Positions 1 through 7,315 of a DNA stretch of 8,285 nt are shown in pieces; within the stretch, counting starts at the first letter, position 1; the number at the start of each line of letters is the position of its first letter. The stretch is from contig JAGLTZ010000194.1 of the NCBI GenBank assembly GCA_023135015.1, forward strand, positions 1 through 8,285. Direction: 5' to 3'. The translations under genes were made by a program, and so were the position numbers. This DNA is from Candidatus Latescibacterota bacterium (lineage in GTDB: Bacteria > Blakebacterota > Blakebacteria > Blakebacterales > Blakebacteraceae). A model generated the notes under the pieces. That model had not been told where the DNA came from. It searched no databases and saw only the letters and a list, made by a program, of their open reading frames with translations.

Positions 1-58
1 AAACCTCACTAGTACCCATCCAGAGTTACCAGTAACCTGCCGATACCTCTAAACGGGC
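1..58. other. Non-coding tail downstream of mdh with repeated motif
   Basis: No coding sequence is seen in the 58 bases after the mdh stop. The stretch contains a short inverted repeat at 25-36 (gttac-ca-gtaac) and, at 9-27, a 19-base motif (ctagtacccatccagagtt) that recurs with 16 of 19 identities at 1788-1806, directly after rng. There is no T-run next to the inverted repeat, so it does not look like a standard intrinsic terminator. The next gene lies outside the window. Confidence 0.5.
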
Positions 59-1006
<948 letters not shown>

Positions 1007-1030
1007 CTATGAGGAATTATGCAGGTCTAT

Positions 1031-1291
1031 CTATTTGAGCTGCGGCTCGACGCGGACCCATTTGCGACTGCGGCCGCGCCTCTCGAAAACAACAGTGCCT
1101 TCCACCAGAGCGAACAGAGTATCATCTCCCCCGCGTCCGACGTTAGGACCGGGGTGAATACCGGTCCCGCGCTGACGCACGAGAATAGTGCCGGTTTTAA
1201 CCCGCTGTCCGCCGTAGCGCTTGACACCGAGGTACTTCGGGGTCGAATCCCGGCCGTTTCGACTGGAGCCAACGCCTTTCTTGTGGGCCAT
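1031..1291 (-). CDS. rpmA: 50S ribosomal protein L27
   Basis: L27 is a large-subunit ribosomal protein whose N-terminal tail reaches toward the peptidyl transferase centre. The 86 residues begin [16 protein letters not shown] and continue with [21 protein letters not shown] and [15 protein letters not shown], which are the conserved L27 blocks in order. The length is normal. The protein starts directly at the mature MAHKKG end and lacks the short cleaved N-terminal extension known from Firmicutes L27. The ATG start has AGGGAG seven bases upstream. Only 20 bases separate it from the rplU stop, so the two are almost certainly cotranscribed, as in most bacteria. Firmicutes place an extra small gene (the L27 protease Prp) between rplU and rpmA; it is absent here, consistent with the lack of an extension. 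Confidence 0.98.
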   Translation of the reverse strand: MAHKKGVGSSRNGRDSTPKYLGVKRYGGQRVKTGTILVRQRGTGIHPGPNVGRGGDDTLFALVEGTVVFERRGRSRKWVRVEPQLK

Positions 1292-1311
1292 TTATCTACT
1301 CCCTGAAGTTC

Positions 1312-1629
1312 TCAGGCCGCGTCGATCTCTGTCACAACGGCCTCCGTATACTGCTGACGGTGACCCGTGATGCGGCGATAGTTCTTACGGCGCTTCTTCT
1401 TGACAACGGTGACCTTGCGATCCCGGCCGTGACCTAGAATCTCCAGACTCACACTGGCGCCAGAAACTTCCGGCGTGCCGATCTTCGCTTTCTTATCCGT
1501 CCGGATGAGCAGGACACGATCGGCTTTCAAGGTCTTTCCAGCCTCCATATCCTCATGATAGGGGATACGCACAACGTCCCCCTCACGGACTACCATCTGG
1601 CGGCTTTTTACTTCAATTACTGCGTACAC
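1312..1629 (-). CDS. rplU: 50S ribosomal protein L21
   Basis: L21 is a 23S rRNA-binding protein of the large subunit. The 105-residue product starts MYAVIEVKSRQMVVREGD and has the conserved basic C-terminal block KKKRRKNYRRITGHRQQYT (about residues 77-95), which is diagnostic of the family. The length is typical. The start is GTG, supported by a perfect GGAGG at 1636-1640 with a six-base spacer and by alignment to the usual N-terminus. It is the first gene of a likely rplU-rpmA-mdh operon. Its Shine-Dalgarno directly adjoins the T-run of an intrinsic-terminator-like hairpin (see the entry at 1641-1673), so expression is probably set by attenuation in the leader. Confidence 0.98.
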   Translation of the reverse strand: MYAVIEVKSRQMVVREGDVVRIPYHEDMEAGKTLKADRVLLIRTDKKAKIGTPEVSGASVSLEILGHGRDRKVTVVKKKRRKNYRRITGHRQQYTEAVVTEIDAA

Positions 1630-1635
1630 GCCGTT

Positions 1636-1640
1636 CCTCC
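1636..1640 (-). promoter_or_regulatory. Shine-Dalgarno of rplU
   Basis: A GGAGG on the minus strand sits six bases before the GTG start of rplU and decides that start. It directly follows a run of seven T bases, so in the transcript the ribosome binding site begins where an intrinsic terminator would release RNA polymerase. Confidence 0.85.
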
Positions 1641-1673
1641 AAAAAAACCGATGGGGTTTCTCCCACCAGCCTT
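1641..1673 (-). terminator. Intrinsic terminator/attenuator-like hairpin in the rplU leader
   Basis: Read on the minus strand, CTGGTGGG (1669-1662) pairs with CCCATCGG (1655-1648) over eight base pairs, two of them G-U wobbles, around a six-base loop AGAAAC. Seven T bases (1647-1641) follow at once. AAGG (1673-1670) can extend the stem into the T-run by four weaker pairs. This is the classical Rho-independent form. Because it ends at the rplU Shine-Dalgarno, no promoter could fit between it and the gene, so any rplU transcript must read through it. That points to attenuation rather than a simple end for the rng transcript, although it could serve both. Pairing was done by eye; no folding energy was calculated. 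Confidence 0.7.
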
Positions 1674-1689
1674 CGCTTGTGCAACCGTA

Positions 1690-1705
1690 CCGAGATTAAT
1701 CCCGG
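1690..1705 (-). other. Leader hairpin CCGGGA-UUAA-UCUCGG
   Basis: The minus-strand transcript can form a six-pair stem (one G-U) closed by a UUAA tetraloop, 16 bases upstream of the terminator-like stem. At the DNA level it is a 16-base near-palindrome centred on GATTAATC. It may be part of the rplU leader structure or an operator; the sequence does not decide. Confidence 0.4.
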
Positions 1706-1712
1706 ATAGGCC

Positions 1713-1741
1713 AATTAACCCCATTGACGCCTGAGCGTCAA
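1713..1741 (-). promoter_or_regulatory. Weak sigma-70-like promoter candidate for rplU
   Basis: On the minus strand TTGACG (1741-1736) matches five of six bases of the -35 consensus and lies 17 bases before TTAATT (1718-1713), which matches only three of six of the -10 consensus. Transcription would begin near 1705, at the start of the CCGGGA-UUAA-UCUCGG hairpin. The -35 half overlaps a perfect 7-bp inverted repeat (1724-1741), which could equally be an operator. The sigma specificity of this organism is unknown. Confidence 0.3.
1724..1741. repeat. Perfect inverted repeat, 7-bp arms
   Basis: ttgacgc-ctga-gcgtcaa is a perfect inverted repeat with a four-base centre in the region upstream of rplU. 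As RNA it would be a small hairpin without a following T-run, so it is not a terminator. As DNA it has the shape of a dimeric regulator site, and it overlaps the candidate -35 box. Confidence 0.55.
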
Positions 1742-1805
1742 GCTCCCCGGACACCCATCGCCGATGTCATTTCCAAGCGGTTTCTAGCTGGTACCCATCC
1801 GGAAT

Positions 1806-3410
1806 TTAACTTATGAACTTGTCCGTCACATACTTCTTCCGGCGGATACTGAACACCTCGAACTGGTCGGCCGCCAGCTGCTCGTTCTCGACCACCTGGA
1901 GCTTTAAACGGCACCTGTGCTCGATAGCCCGTATAAGCTGGCCGTTGTTCTCGCTCAGGTGTTCTGCGACCGCTGGGTTGACCTCCAGACGGAACTTTCG
2001 ATCGCGGGAACCGACCCGGGCCCGCTGGAACCAGCGCTCGATCTTGGTAGTGACCGTCTCACGGCTCATGATCCTGCCCATACCCCCACACGTCGGGCAT
2101 ACTTCGCTGAGCGTGTGGTAGAGGCTGGGACGGACCCGCTGGCGGGTCAGTTGAACCAGTCCGAACTCCGAAAAGTCTGAAATGCTGTACTTCGCCCTGC
2201 TCCGCTTCATCCCTGCACGGAGCTCTCCGAGCACCTGTCTCTGATGATCGGGGTCATCCATATCAATGAAATCGATCACCACAATGCCGCCTATATCCCT
2301 CAGGCGGAGCTGCCGGGCGATCTCTTTCGCCGCCTCGATGTTGGTGCGCAGGATCGTCTGAGCCTGGTCCTTCGAACCTACATACCGGCCGGTGTTGACA
2401 TCGATGGCCACCATCCCTTCAGTGTGCTCGATGTTGATGTTCCCGCCCCGCTTCAGCCAGACCTTCGAATCGAATGTCTTCTTGATCTCCGGTTCGATAC
2501 CGTAGCGGTCTAAGACAGGTTCCTTGCCCCTGTAGAGATGCACCCTGTTGAGCAGGTGCGGCGCGACATCCTTCAGGTAACGGCGGGTATCGTCGTAGAC
2601 CTTTCTGGTATCGATTGTCAGCCTTGTAACATCCGCACCGAACAGATCCCGAATTATGCTTGTGGCGAAACCTGTTTCTGCGTGGAGGAGGCTCGGCGCC
2701 GGAAGGGTCGAGTAATTCCTCTGGATCTCCTCCCAGCGCTGCATCTGGCGCACCAGGTCGTTCTGGATGGCCTTCTGTTCTTTGCCTTCCGCTTCGGTCC
2801 GCAGGATTACGCCCAGATCTTTCGACTTGATGTTTCGGATGATCTTGTAGAGCCGCCGGCGCTCGTTCCGGTCCGATATTTTCCGGCTGATGCCGATCTT
2901 GCTGTCTGCGGTCAGAAGAACCAGAAAGCGGCCTGGAAGGCTGATCTGGGTGGTAAGTCTGGGTCCTTTGGTGCCGATCGGCTCCTTCGTTACCTGGACC
3001 ATGATGTCCTGGTTGCGTTTGAGCCTTTTCTCTATCGGCAGCCTATCCCCGTTCGTACGCGTCGTGGCGGATGACCTGGCTCCGTGTGAGCCGGAGCTCT
3101 TCTGGCTATATTCACGTACTCCACCATTGCCCTCGGTCTCTTCTTCGTACTCCACATCGAGGGCAGCAGAGAGCTCCTCTATCCGGGCTGATATATCGGA
3201 AACATGGAGAAATGCACTCATCTCCATACCGATATCCACAAATGCGGCCTGCATTCCCGGAAGCACGGTCTTGACTTCGCCCTTATAGACGTTGCCGACC
3301 GTCCGGATGCTGTCGGGCCGTTCAACGAACAGCTCGACCAGCTGGCCATCCTCCAACAACGCGATGCGACCTTCCGTCGCCCCGACGTTGATGAAGATCT
3401 CTTTTTCCAA
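1806..3410 (-). CDS. rng: Ribonuclease G (RNase E/G family)
   Basis: This is a single-strand-specific endoribonuclease that matures 16S rRNA 5' ends and takes part in mRNA decay in the cytoplasm. The 534 residues include an S1 RNA-binding domain (about 35-145; GNVYKGEVKTVLPGMQAAFVDIG at 39-61), the 5'-sensor/RNase H-like part, and a DNase I-like catalytic domain with metal-binding Asp337 in AIDVNTGRYVG and Asp380 in VVIDFIDMDD. The zinc-link CPTCGG (Cys438, Cys441) used for dimerisation follows. The end is close to the catalytic domain, with no long RNase E-like degradosome scaffold, so RNase G is the better name. It is about 45 residues longer than E. coli RNase G (489), largely through an acidic then Ser/Thr/Gly-rich insertion at about 86-125 inside the S1 domain. 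The start is TTG, immediately after an in-frame TAG, and fits the family N-terminus (KEIFINV). A GGAGGGGG lies about 12 bases upstream, rather far. Confidence 0.95.
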   Translation of the reverse strand: MEKEIFINVGATEGRIALLEDGQLVELFVERPDSIRTVGNVYKGEVKTVLPGMQAAFVDIGMEMSAFLHVSDISARIEELSAALDVEYEEETEGNGGVREYSQKSSGSHGARSSATTRTNGDRLPIEKRLKRNQDIMVQVTKEPIGTKGPRLTTQISLPGRFLVLLTADSKIGISRKISDRNERRRLYKIIRNIKSKDLGVILRTEAEGKEQKAIQNDLVRQMQRWEEIQRNYSTLPAPSLLHAETGFATSIIRDLFGADVTRLTIDTRKVYDDTRRYLKDVAPHLLNRVHLYRGKEPVLDRYGIEPEIKKTFDSKVWLKRGGNINIEHTEGMVAIDVNTGRYVGSKDQAQTILRTNIEAAKEIARQLRLRDIGGIVVIDFIDMDDPDHQRQVLGELRAGMKRSRAKYSISDFSEFGLVQLTRQRVRPSLYHTLSEVCPTCGGMGRIMSRETVTTKIERWFQRARVGSRDRKFRLEVNPAVAEHLSENNGQLIRAIEHRCRLKLQVVENEQLAADQFEVFSIRRKKYVTDKFIS

Positions 3411-3546
3411 CTACGTTATTCGCCCCCTCCAGCGATCCCTCCTATTCTGGGTATCTGAGGGGATGGAGCAGAAAAAATGGTTTAGAGGAGCGCCGGCTCG
3501 TTCCGGGCAAACAGATTTCGGCCGGGTAAGTCGAGATCGATCTGGC
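3411..3546 (-). promoter_or_regulatory. Leader of rng with possible SD-sequestering stem
   Basis: The 136 bases between the zinc-ribbon gene and rng carry no convincing gene. On the minus strand the Shine-Dalgarno-like GGAGGGGG before rng contains GAGGGG (3429-3424), which can pair perfectly with CCCCTC (3462-3457) upstream. That stem would hide the ribosome binding site. A 10-bp palindrome agatcgatct lies at 3534-3543. No convincing promoter was found; the best pair is TTGCCC and TCTAAA with an 18-base spacer, four of six matches each. Confidence 0.35.
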
Positions 3547-3747
3547 CTATTTAAAAATTTCCTCCGCATTGCAGGAACAATACCTGACGTGGCTGCGGCG
3601 GAAACGGAAGGCCCCACTGCGCTCGGATACGGTTGGCGTTACGACCATAATCGGTTTGATGGTCTCTCCACATGTGGGACATACTTCGCCTCTCTGCTCC
3701 CTACTCTTGGCGAGTTTGTCCGCGAATGTTTTACGCTTTCTTGCCAT
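3547..3747 (-). CDS. Small zinc-ribbon protein of unknown function
   Basis: I do not recognise this family. The 66-residue product has a very basic N-terminus (MARKRKTFADKLAKSREQR, residues 1-19), then CPTCG (Cys23, Cys26), a stretch PIMVVTPTVSERSGAFRFRRSHVR, and CSC (Cys57, Cys59) before a short end in EEIFK. Four cysteines in a CxxC...CxC arrangement, with His53 close by, suggest a single structural zinc site, and the basic tail suggests RNA or ribosome binding. This is inference. The ATG at 3747 is chosen because AAAGGG lies about ten bases upstream and the conserved-looking part starts there. An in-frame ATG at 3807 and one at 3894 exist but lack a ribosome site and would overlap or crowd the upstream gene. 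It lies between the GGGP synthase gene and rng, same strand, so a role with RNase G is possible but unproven. Confidence 0.7.
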   Translation of the reverse strand: MARKRKTFADKLAKSREQRGEVCPTCGETIKPIMVVTPTVSERSGAFRFRRSHVRYCSCNAEEIFK

Positions 3748-3838
3748 TCTGGCTGAGCCCTTTCTTACCCGGCCACAAACTTCAGAACATAACAAGTTGC
3801 CCGCCATAAGCGGGAGTGTCAATTGGATTGTCGTTTTA
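3748..3838 (-). other. Gap between GGGP synthase and zinc-ribbon genes, with small hairpin
   Basis: A perfect 5-bp hairpin CCCGC-TTATG-GCGGG lies at 3814-3800. It is followed by CAACTTG rather than a T-run, so it is not a good terminator. A perfect -35-like TTGACA (minus strand 3822-3817) precedes it, but no -10-like hexamer occurs 16-18 bases further on. Cotranscription through the gap is the simplest reading. Confidence 0.35.
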
Positions 3839-4624
3839 TCAGCGCAGGTGCACAGCTTCGGATATTTCCCTGATCCGTGAGGTCGTCCATTCATCTTCCA
3901 GACTGTTGCCTATCACAATGTAAGAGGCACCCGCCTTTACCTTGCTGCGTGCCGCTTCAGGCGTTCGGATTCCTCCCCCTACTATCAGGGGCAGTGCTGC
4001 GGTTCGAGCCACCTCTTCGATTATCTCCTCAGGAACGTCCCGTTCACCACCCGATCCGCCTTCGAGATATATAAAGCGCATACCCAGGAACCTGGCTGCA
4101 AGGGCGTGGGCCACCACTATATCCGGCTTGTCCCTGGGCATCGGGGCTGTCATCGACATGTACTGCACGCTCGTGATCCGTCCGGAATCGATGAGCATGT
4201 ACCCTGTAGGAATGGCCTCCAGCCCCAGCTCGTGGATGCGGGGAGCAGCCAACACATGCTGACCAATAAGGTAATCGGCATTGCGGCCGGAGATGAGCGA
4301 GAGAAAGAGTATGGCATCAGCCTCACCCGATACCTGGCTGGAATGCCCGGGGAAAACAACGACCGGCAGATCGCTCCCCTTTTTGACCGCTGCAACAGCC
4401 TGATCGAAGTTCCCTCTAACCATCAGGCTTGAGCCTACGAGGAAGAAATCGGCCCCTCCCTCCTGGCTGATCCCTGCAGCCATGCTGAGCTCATCAGGCG
4501 TATTCCTGTCGGGATCAAGGAGGATGCAAAAGGCTGCGCCCCGCTCGCTGGCCATTTCCCGCAGGTGGGTCTCAACGGGACCGAATTCGGGTGACCTTTG
4601 AATATCATCTCCAGTAGAAGGCAT
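3839..4624 (-). CDS. Geranylgeranylglyceryl/heptaprenylglyceryl phosphate synthase, group II-like
   Basis: Enzymes of this family join a polyprenyl diphosphate to the sn-3 hydroxyl of sn-glycerol 1-phosphate, the first ether bond of archaeal-type lipids, in a TIM-barrel fold. The 261 residues show the family motifs in order: LDPDR (36-40, Mg-binding Asp), VGSS (63-66), FPG (91-93), ILFLSLISGRNADYLIGQH (105-123), TGYMLIDSG (140-148), YLEGGSGG (186-193) and GGGIR (216-220) for phosphate binding, and IVIGN (236-240). The SGRNADYLIGQH and TGYMLID blocks match group II (Bacteroidetes and several archaea) better than the shorter Firmicutes PcrB. Prenyl chain length cannot be told from the sequence. 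The ATG has GGAG five bases upstream. It lies 33 bases after alaS, so it is likely cotranscribed. No glycerol-1-phosphate dehydrogenase is in this window. The physiological product in bacteria is poorly known. Confidence 0.9.
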   Translation of the reverse strand: MPSTGDDIQRSPEFGPVETHLREMASERGAAFCILLDPDRNTPDELSMAAGISQEGGADFFLVGSSLMVRGNFDQAVAAVKKGSDLPVVVFPGHSSQVSGEADAILFLSLISGRNADYLIGQHVLAAPRIHELGLEAIPTGYMLIDSGRITSVQYMSMTAPMPRDKPDIVVAHALAARFLGMRFIYLEGGSGGERDVPEEIIEEVARTAALPLIVGGGIRTPEAARSKVKAGASYIVIGNSLEDEWTTSRIREISEAVHLR

Positions 4625-4657
4625 ATCGGCTCCAGGTGATCTCGGTTACTGCATCCC

Positions 4658-7315
4658 TCAGTGCCCGGGCGCGTGAGACCGTACGATATCCGGCACTGCG
4701 CTCAGGGCCTCGTCCAGCTTGCCGGCGTCGGGGCCGCCGGCCTGTGCCATATGAGGCTTGCCGCCTCCTTTGCCGCCGGCTACAGCCGCCACGTCTTTAA
4801 TGATCGTCCCGGCCTTCCAGCCGGCTTCCACAAGATCGTCGGTCACGACACAGAGCAACACCGCTTTGCCCTCCTGCTCCATACCCAGCACGCCCACTCC
4901 ACTGCCCAGTTTGCTCCTCACGGTATCTGCCAGGGTACGCAGCATTGCTATCTCGGGCACCTCCACCCTGCCTGTAACCACAGAGACCCCCGCAACCTCG
5001 AGTGCGCCGCCAATAATCTCCTCCACCTGATCCATCCCTCGCAAGGCGGCGGCATGGGCGCTCTCCTTCCTCAGATTCCTGTTCTCATTTACAAGCATCT
5101 GGACGCGCCGGATGAGCTCAACTTCGGTCGTCCCCAGCATTTCTTCGAGGCTATGTAGCTTCAACCTATCCTCTATCGCAGTTTCCACCGCGTCCTGTGC
5201 GGTGGCGGCTTCCACCCGCCTCACCCCCGAAGAGATACTACCTTCGTGCAGGATCCTGAAGAAGCTAATGTCGCCTGTACGCTCGACATGCGTACCCCCG
5301 CACAGTTCCATAGTCCAGCCGGGAATCTCCACCACCCGAACCAGATCGCCGTACTTCTCGCCAAAGAACGCCAGCGCACCGGCGTTCAGCGCCTCCTGAT
5401 ACGGCATCTCCCTGGCGAGGACGGGAATGTTGGCCCGGATACCGCGGTTCACCCAGCGGATCACTTCGGCCTGCTCCCCGGGGGTTACGGAGGAGAAGTG
5501 GGAGAAGTCGAAGCGCAGCCTGTCCTGCTCGACCAGCGAGCCCGACTGCTGCACGTGGACCCCCAGAACATCGCGGAGCGCGGCATGGACAAGGTGGGTG
5601 GCCGTGTGGTTTCGCATGATCCGCCCGCGGCGGACGGCATCGAGGCGCGACTGCACAGGTCCCGGGGCAGCAACCCCCGCCATGGTTATACCACCGTGAA
5701 AGATCACGCTGCCGAAACTGTCCACCCTATCGACCCCGAAAATGAAACCGTCACCTTCTATCTCTCCCCGGTCGGAGGCCTGACCGCCCGCCTCTGCGTA
5801 GAAGGGGGTTTCGGAGAGGACCGCGAAGCCTCTCTCTCCCTGGCCCAGGCGATCGACCGGCCCGAACCCGGCATCAAAGAGTGCAATGATCCGGCCCTCG
5901 GTGACCCACCTATCCAGATCGTATCCGACGAACGTCCGCCCCTCCTCACCGGACGGGATTGAATCGGCCGCGGCAAACGCCTCCTCACGGGCAGCCGCAC
6001 CTTTTTCGGCCCTGTCGGCCCTGGAGCGCTCTTTCTGTTCCTGCAGGGCCGCGTTGAAACCCTCGACATCCACCGGGAACCCGCGTTCCTCGGCCATCAC
6101 CTGGGTGAGATCCAGCGGGAAGCCGTAGGTATCGTAGAGGACGAAGGCCTCGTGGCCCGGTATGGCTACCTCTCCCTCCTCTTTAACGGCGGCCACAAGC
6201 TCCTCGAAACGCTCTATGCCCTGATCGAGGGTCTCCCCGAAGCGCTCCTCCTCGGTGCGGACCACCAGCATGGTGCGTTCCTCGGCCCCCGCCACCTCCG
6301 GGTACGCCTCCTTGAAGATGGAAACCACGGTTGGAACCAGCTTGTAGATAAAGGGCTCCTTCATATCCAGCTTGCGGCCGTGCCTGGCGGCACGGCGGAG
6401 CAGACGTCGCAGCACATAGCCGCGGCCCTCGTTCGACGGTATTACACCGTCGGTAATGGCAAAGGTCAGCGCGCGGACATGATCGGCTATTACCCGGTGG
6501 CTCACCCCCTTTTCGCCCGGGTCGTACTCGCTGTCCACCAATTCACAGACATGGTCGATAAGCGGCCGGACCAGGTCGGTGTCGAAGTTGCTGTCCACCC
6601 CCTGCAGTATGCTGGCCAGACGTTCGAGTCCGAGTCCCGTATCTATACTGGGCCTGGGCAGTTCGATGAGCTCTCCCGAAGGCTGTGCTTCGAACTGCAT
6701 GAAGACCAGGTTCCACACCTCCAGAAAACGGTCGCTGTCGGTCGGATCGAGCAGGGTGGGATCCTCACCGGGGGAAGGCGCAATATCGTACAGCACCTCG
6801 CTGCACGGGCCCTGCGGACCGGTTTCACCCATACTCCAGTAATTCTCCTCCTTACCCAGCCGGTAGATACGTGCGGGATCTATATCGGTAACGCGCTTCC
6901 AGGCTTCCCCGGCCTCGTCATCATCGGTATAGATGGTCGCATACAGCCGGTCTTTGGGCAGCCCGACCGTTCCGGTCAGGAAATCCCAGGCGTAGAGAAC
7001 AGCCTCCTCCTTGAAGTAGTCACCGAAGGAGAAGTTGCCCATCATCTCGAAGAAGGTGTGGTGGCGCGGGGTGAGGCCGACATTCTCCAGGTCGTTGTGT
7101 TTGCCCGACACCCGGATGCATTTCTGGACAGTGGCAGCCCTGAGGTAGCTCCTGCTCTCTTCACCGGTGAATACCTTCTTGAACTGGTTCATCCCGGCGT
7201 TGGTGAAAAGCAGTGTTGGGTCCTCAGCCGGAACTACGGGGCTGCTCGAAACCTCGGCGTGCTCACGCTCCACGAAGAAATCCAGAAATGCTCTGCGAAT
7301 CTCACTACCTGTCAT
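4658..7315 (-). CDS. alaS: Alanyl-tRNA synthetase
   Basis: This class II synthetase charges tRNA-Ala with alanine in the cytoplasm and clears mischarged Ser- and Gly-tRNA. The 885 residues are full length. The aminoacylation domain opens with SEIRRAFLDFFVEREH (4-19), LLFTNAGMNQFK (35-46, class II motif 1 region), RHHTFFEMMGNFSFGDYF (84-101, motif 2 region) and DTGLGLERL (225-233, motif 3). The editing domain has the zinc site HTATH (His570, His574) with Cys672 and His676 (LCGGTHVE). A coiled linker (about 730-760) leads to the C-terminal DHHA1-type domain with GGKGGGKPHMAQAGG (847-861). All key residues are present. The ATG overlaps the recX stop by four bases (ATGA), which implies translational coupling; no strong separate Shine-Dalgarno is seen. 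A 13-base palindrome, gatcggtccgatc, lies just ahead of the start at 7317-7329. Confidence 0.98.
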   Translation of the reverse strand: MTGSEIRRAFLDFFVEREHAEVSSSPVVPAEDPTLLFTNAGMNQFKKVFTGEESRSYLRAATVQKCIRVSGKHNDLENVGLTPRHHTFFEMMGNFSFGDYFKEEAVLYAWDFLTGTVGLPKDRLYATIYTDDDEAGEAWKRVTDIDPARIYRLGKEENYWSMGETGPQGPCSEVLYDIAPSPGEDPTLLDPTDSDRFLEVWNLVFMQFEAQPSGELIELPRPSIDTGLGLERLASILQGVDSNFDTDLVRPLIDHVCELVDSEYDPGEKGVSHRVIADHVRALTFAITDGVIPSNEGRGYVLRRLLRRAARHGRKLDMKEPFIYKLVPTVVSIFKEAYPEVAGAEERTMLVVRTEEERFGETLDQGIERFEELVAAVKEEGEVAIPGHEAFVLYDTYGFPLDLTQVMAEERGFPVDVEGFNAALQEQKERSRADRAEKGAAAREEAFAAADSIPSGEEGRTFVGYDLDRWVTEGRIIALFDAGFGPVDRLGQGERGFAVLSETPFYAEAGGQASDRGEIEGDGFIFGVDRVDSFGSVIFHGGITMAGVAAPGPVQSRLDAVRRGRIMRNHTATHLVHAALRDVLGVHVQQSGSLVEQDRLRFDFSHFSSVTPGEQAEVIRWVNRGIRANIPVLAREMPYQEALNAGALAFFGEKYGDLVRVVEIPGWTMELCGGTHVERTGDISFFRILHEGSISSGVRRVEAATAQDAVETAIEDRLKLHSLEEMLGTTEVELIRRVQMLVNENRNLRKESAHAAALRGMDQVEEIIGGALEVAGVSVVTGRVEVPEIAMLRTLADTVRSKLGSGVGVLGMEQEGKAVLLCVVTDDLVEAGWKAGTIIKDVAAVAGGKGGGKPHMAQAGGPDAGKLDEALSAVPDIVRSHAPGH

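Larger units (their letters stand above)
1630..1805 (-). promoter_or_regulatory. rng-rplU intergenic region, likely promoter and leader of the L21-L27-mdh operon
   Basis: This is the longest gene-free stretch of the window. In transcription order it holds a 19-base motif also found after mdh (1806-1788), a modest hairpin GACATC/GGTGTC (1768-1750), a perfect inverted repeat TTGACGC-TCAG-GCGTCAA (1741-1724), a hairpin CCGGGA-UUAA-UCUCGG (1705-1690), and the terminator-like hairpin just before rplU. A CGATGGG at 1760-1754 is exactly complementary to CCCATCG in the 3' arm of that terminator (1655-1649), so an alternative pairing is possible if transcription starts far enough upstream. No open reading frame of note was seen. 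Structured leaders autoregulate many ribosomal protein operons, and an L21 leader RNA is known in Firmicutes; whether this belongs to that family cannot be told here. Confidence 0.6.

Noticed and set aside
1027..1306. Alternative frames overlapping rpmA on both strands
   Set aside because: The L27 frame is unmistakable and these frames are its shadows.
2538..3074. Plus-strand open frame of 178 codons
   Set aside because: It lies within rng on the opposite strand, and its composition is the mirror of the rng codons.
3472..3499. Short GAGC-CGGC-GCTC stem (3488-3499) followed by six T bases at 3477-3472 on the minus strand, as a possible terminator before rng
   Set aside because: The stem is only four pairs and the T-run begins ten bases after it, so it does not have intrinsic terminator geometry.
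3411..3617. Minus-strand open frame of 68 codons ending in a TAG directly before the rng TTG
   Set aside because: It is in frame with rng and could suggest a stop within a longer gene, but its sequence does not resemble an RNase G extension and it overlaps the zinc-ribbon gene. The known family start fits the TTG at 3410.
3748..3894. N-terminal extension of the zinc-ribbon protein to an ATG at 3894 or 3807
   Set aside because: The longer version overlaps the GGGP synthase gene by 56 bases and neither start has a ribosome binding site. The ATG at 3747 has AAAGGG upstream and starts the basic, protein-like part.
5246..5962. Plus-strand open frame of 238 codons
   Set aside because: It is antisense to the alaS editing domain, shows no family motif, and has no supporting ribosome site or neighbours.
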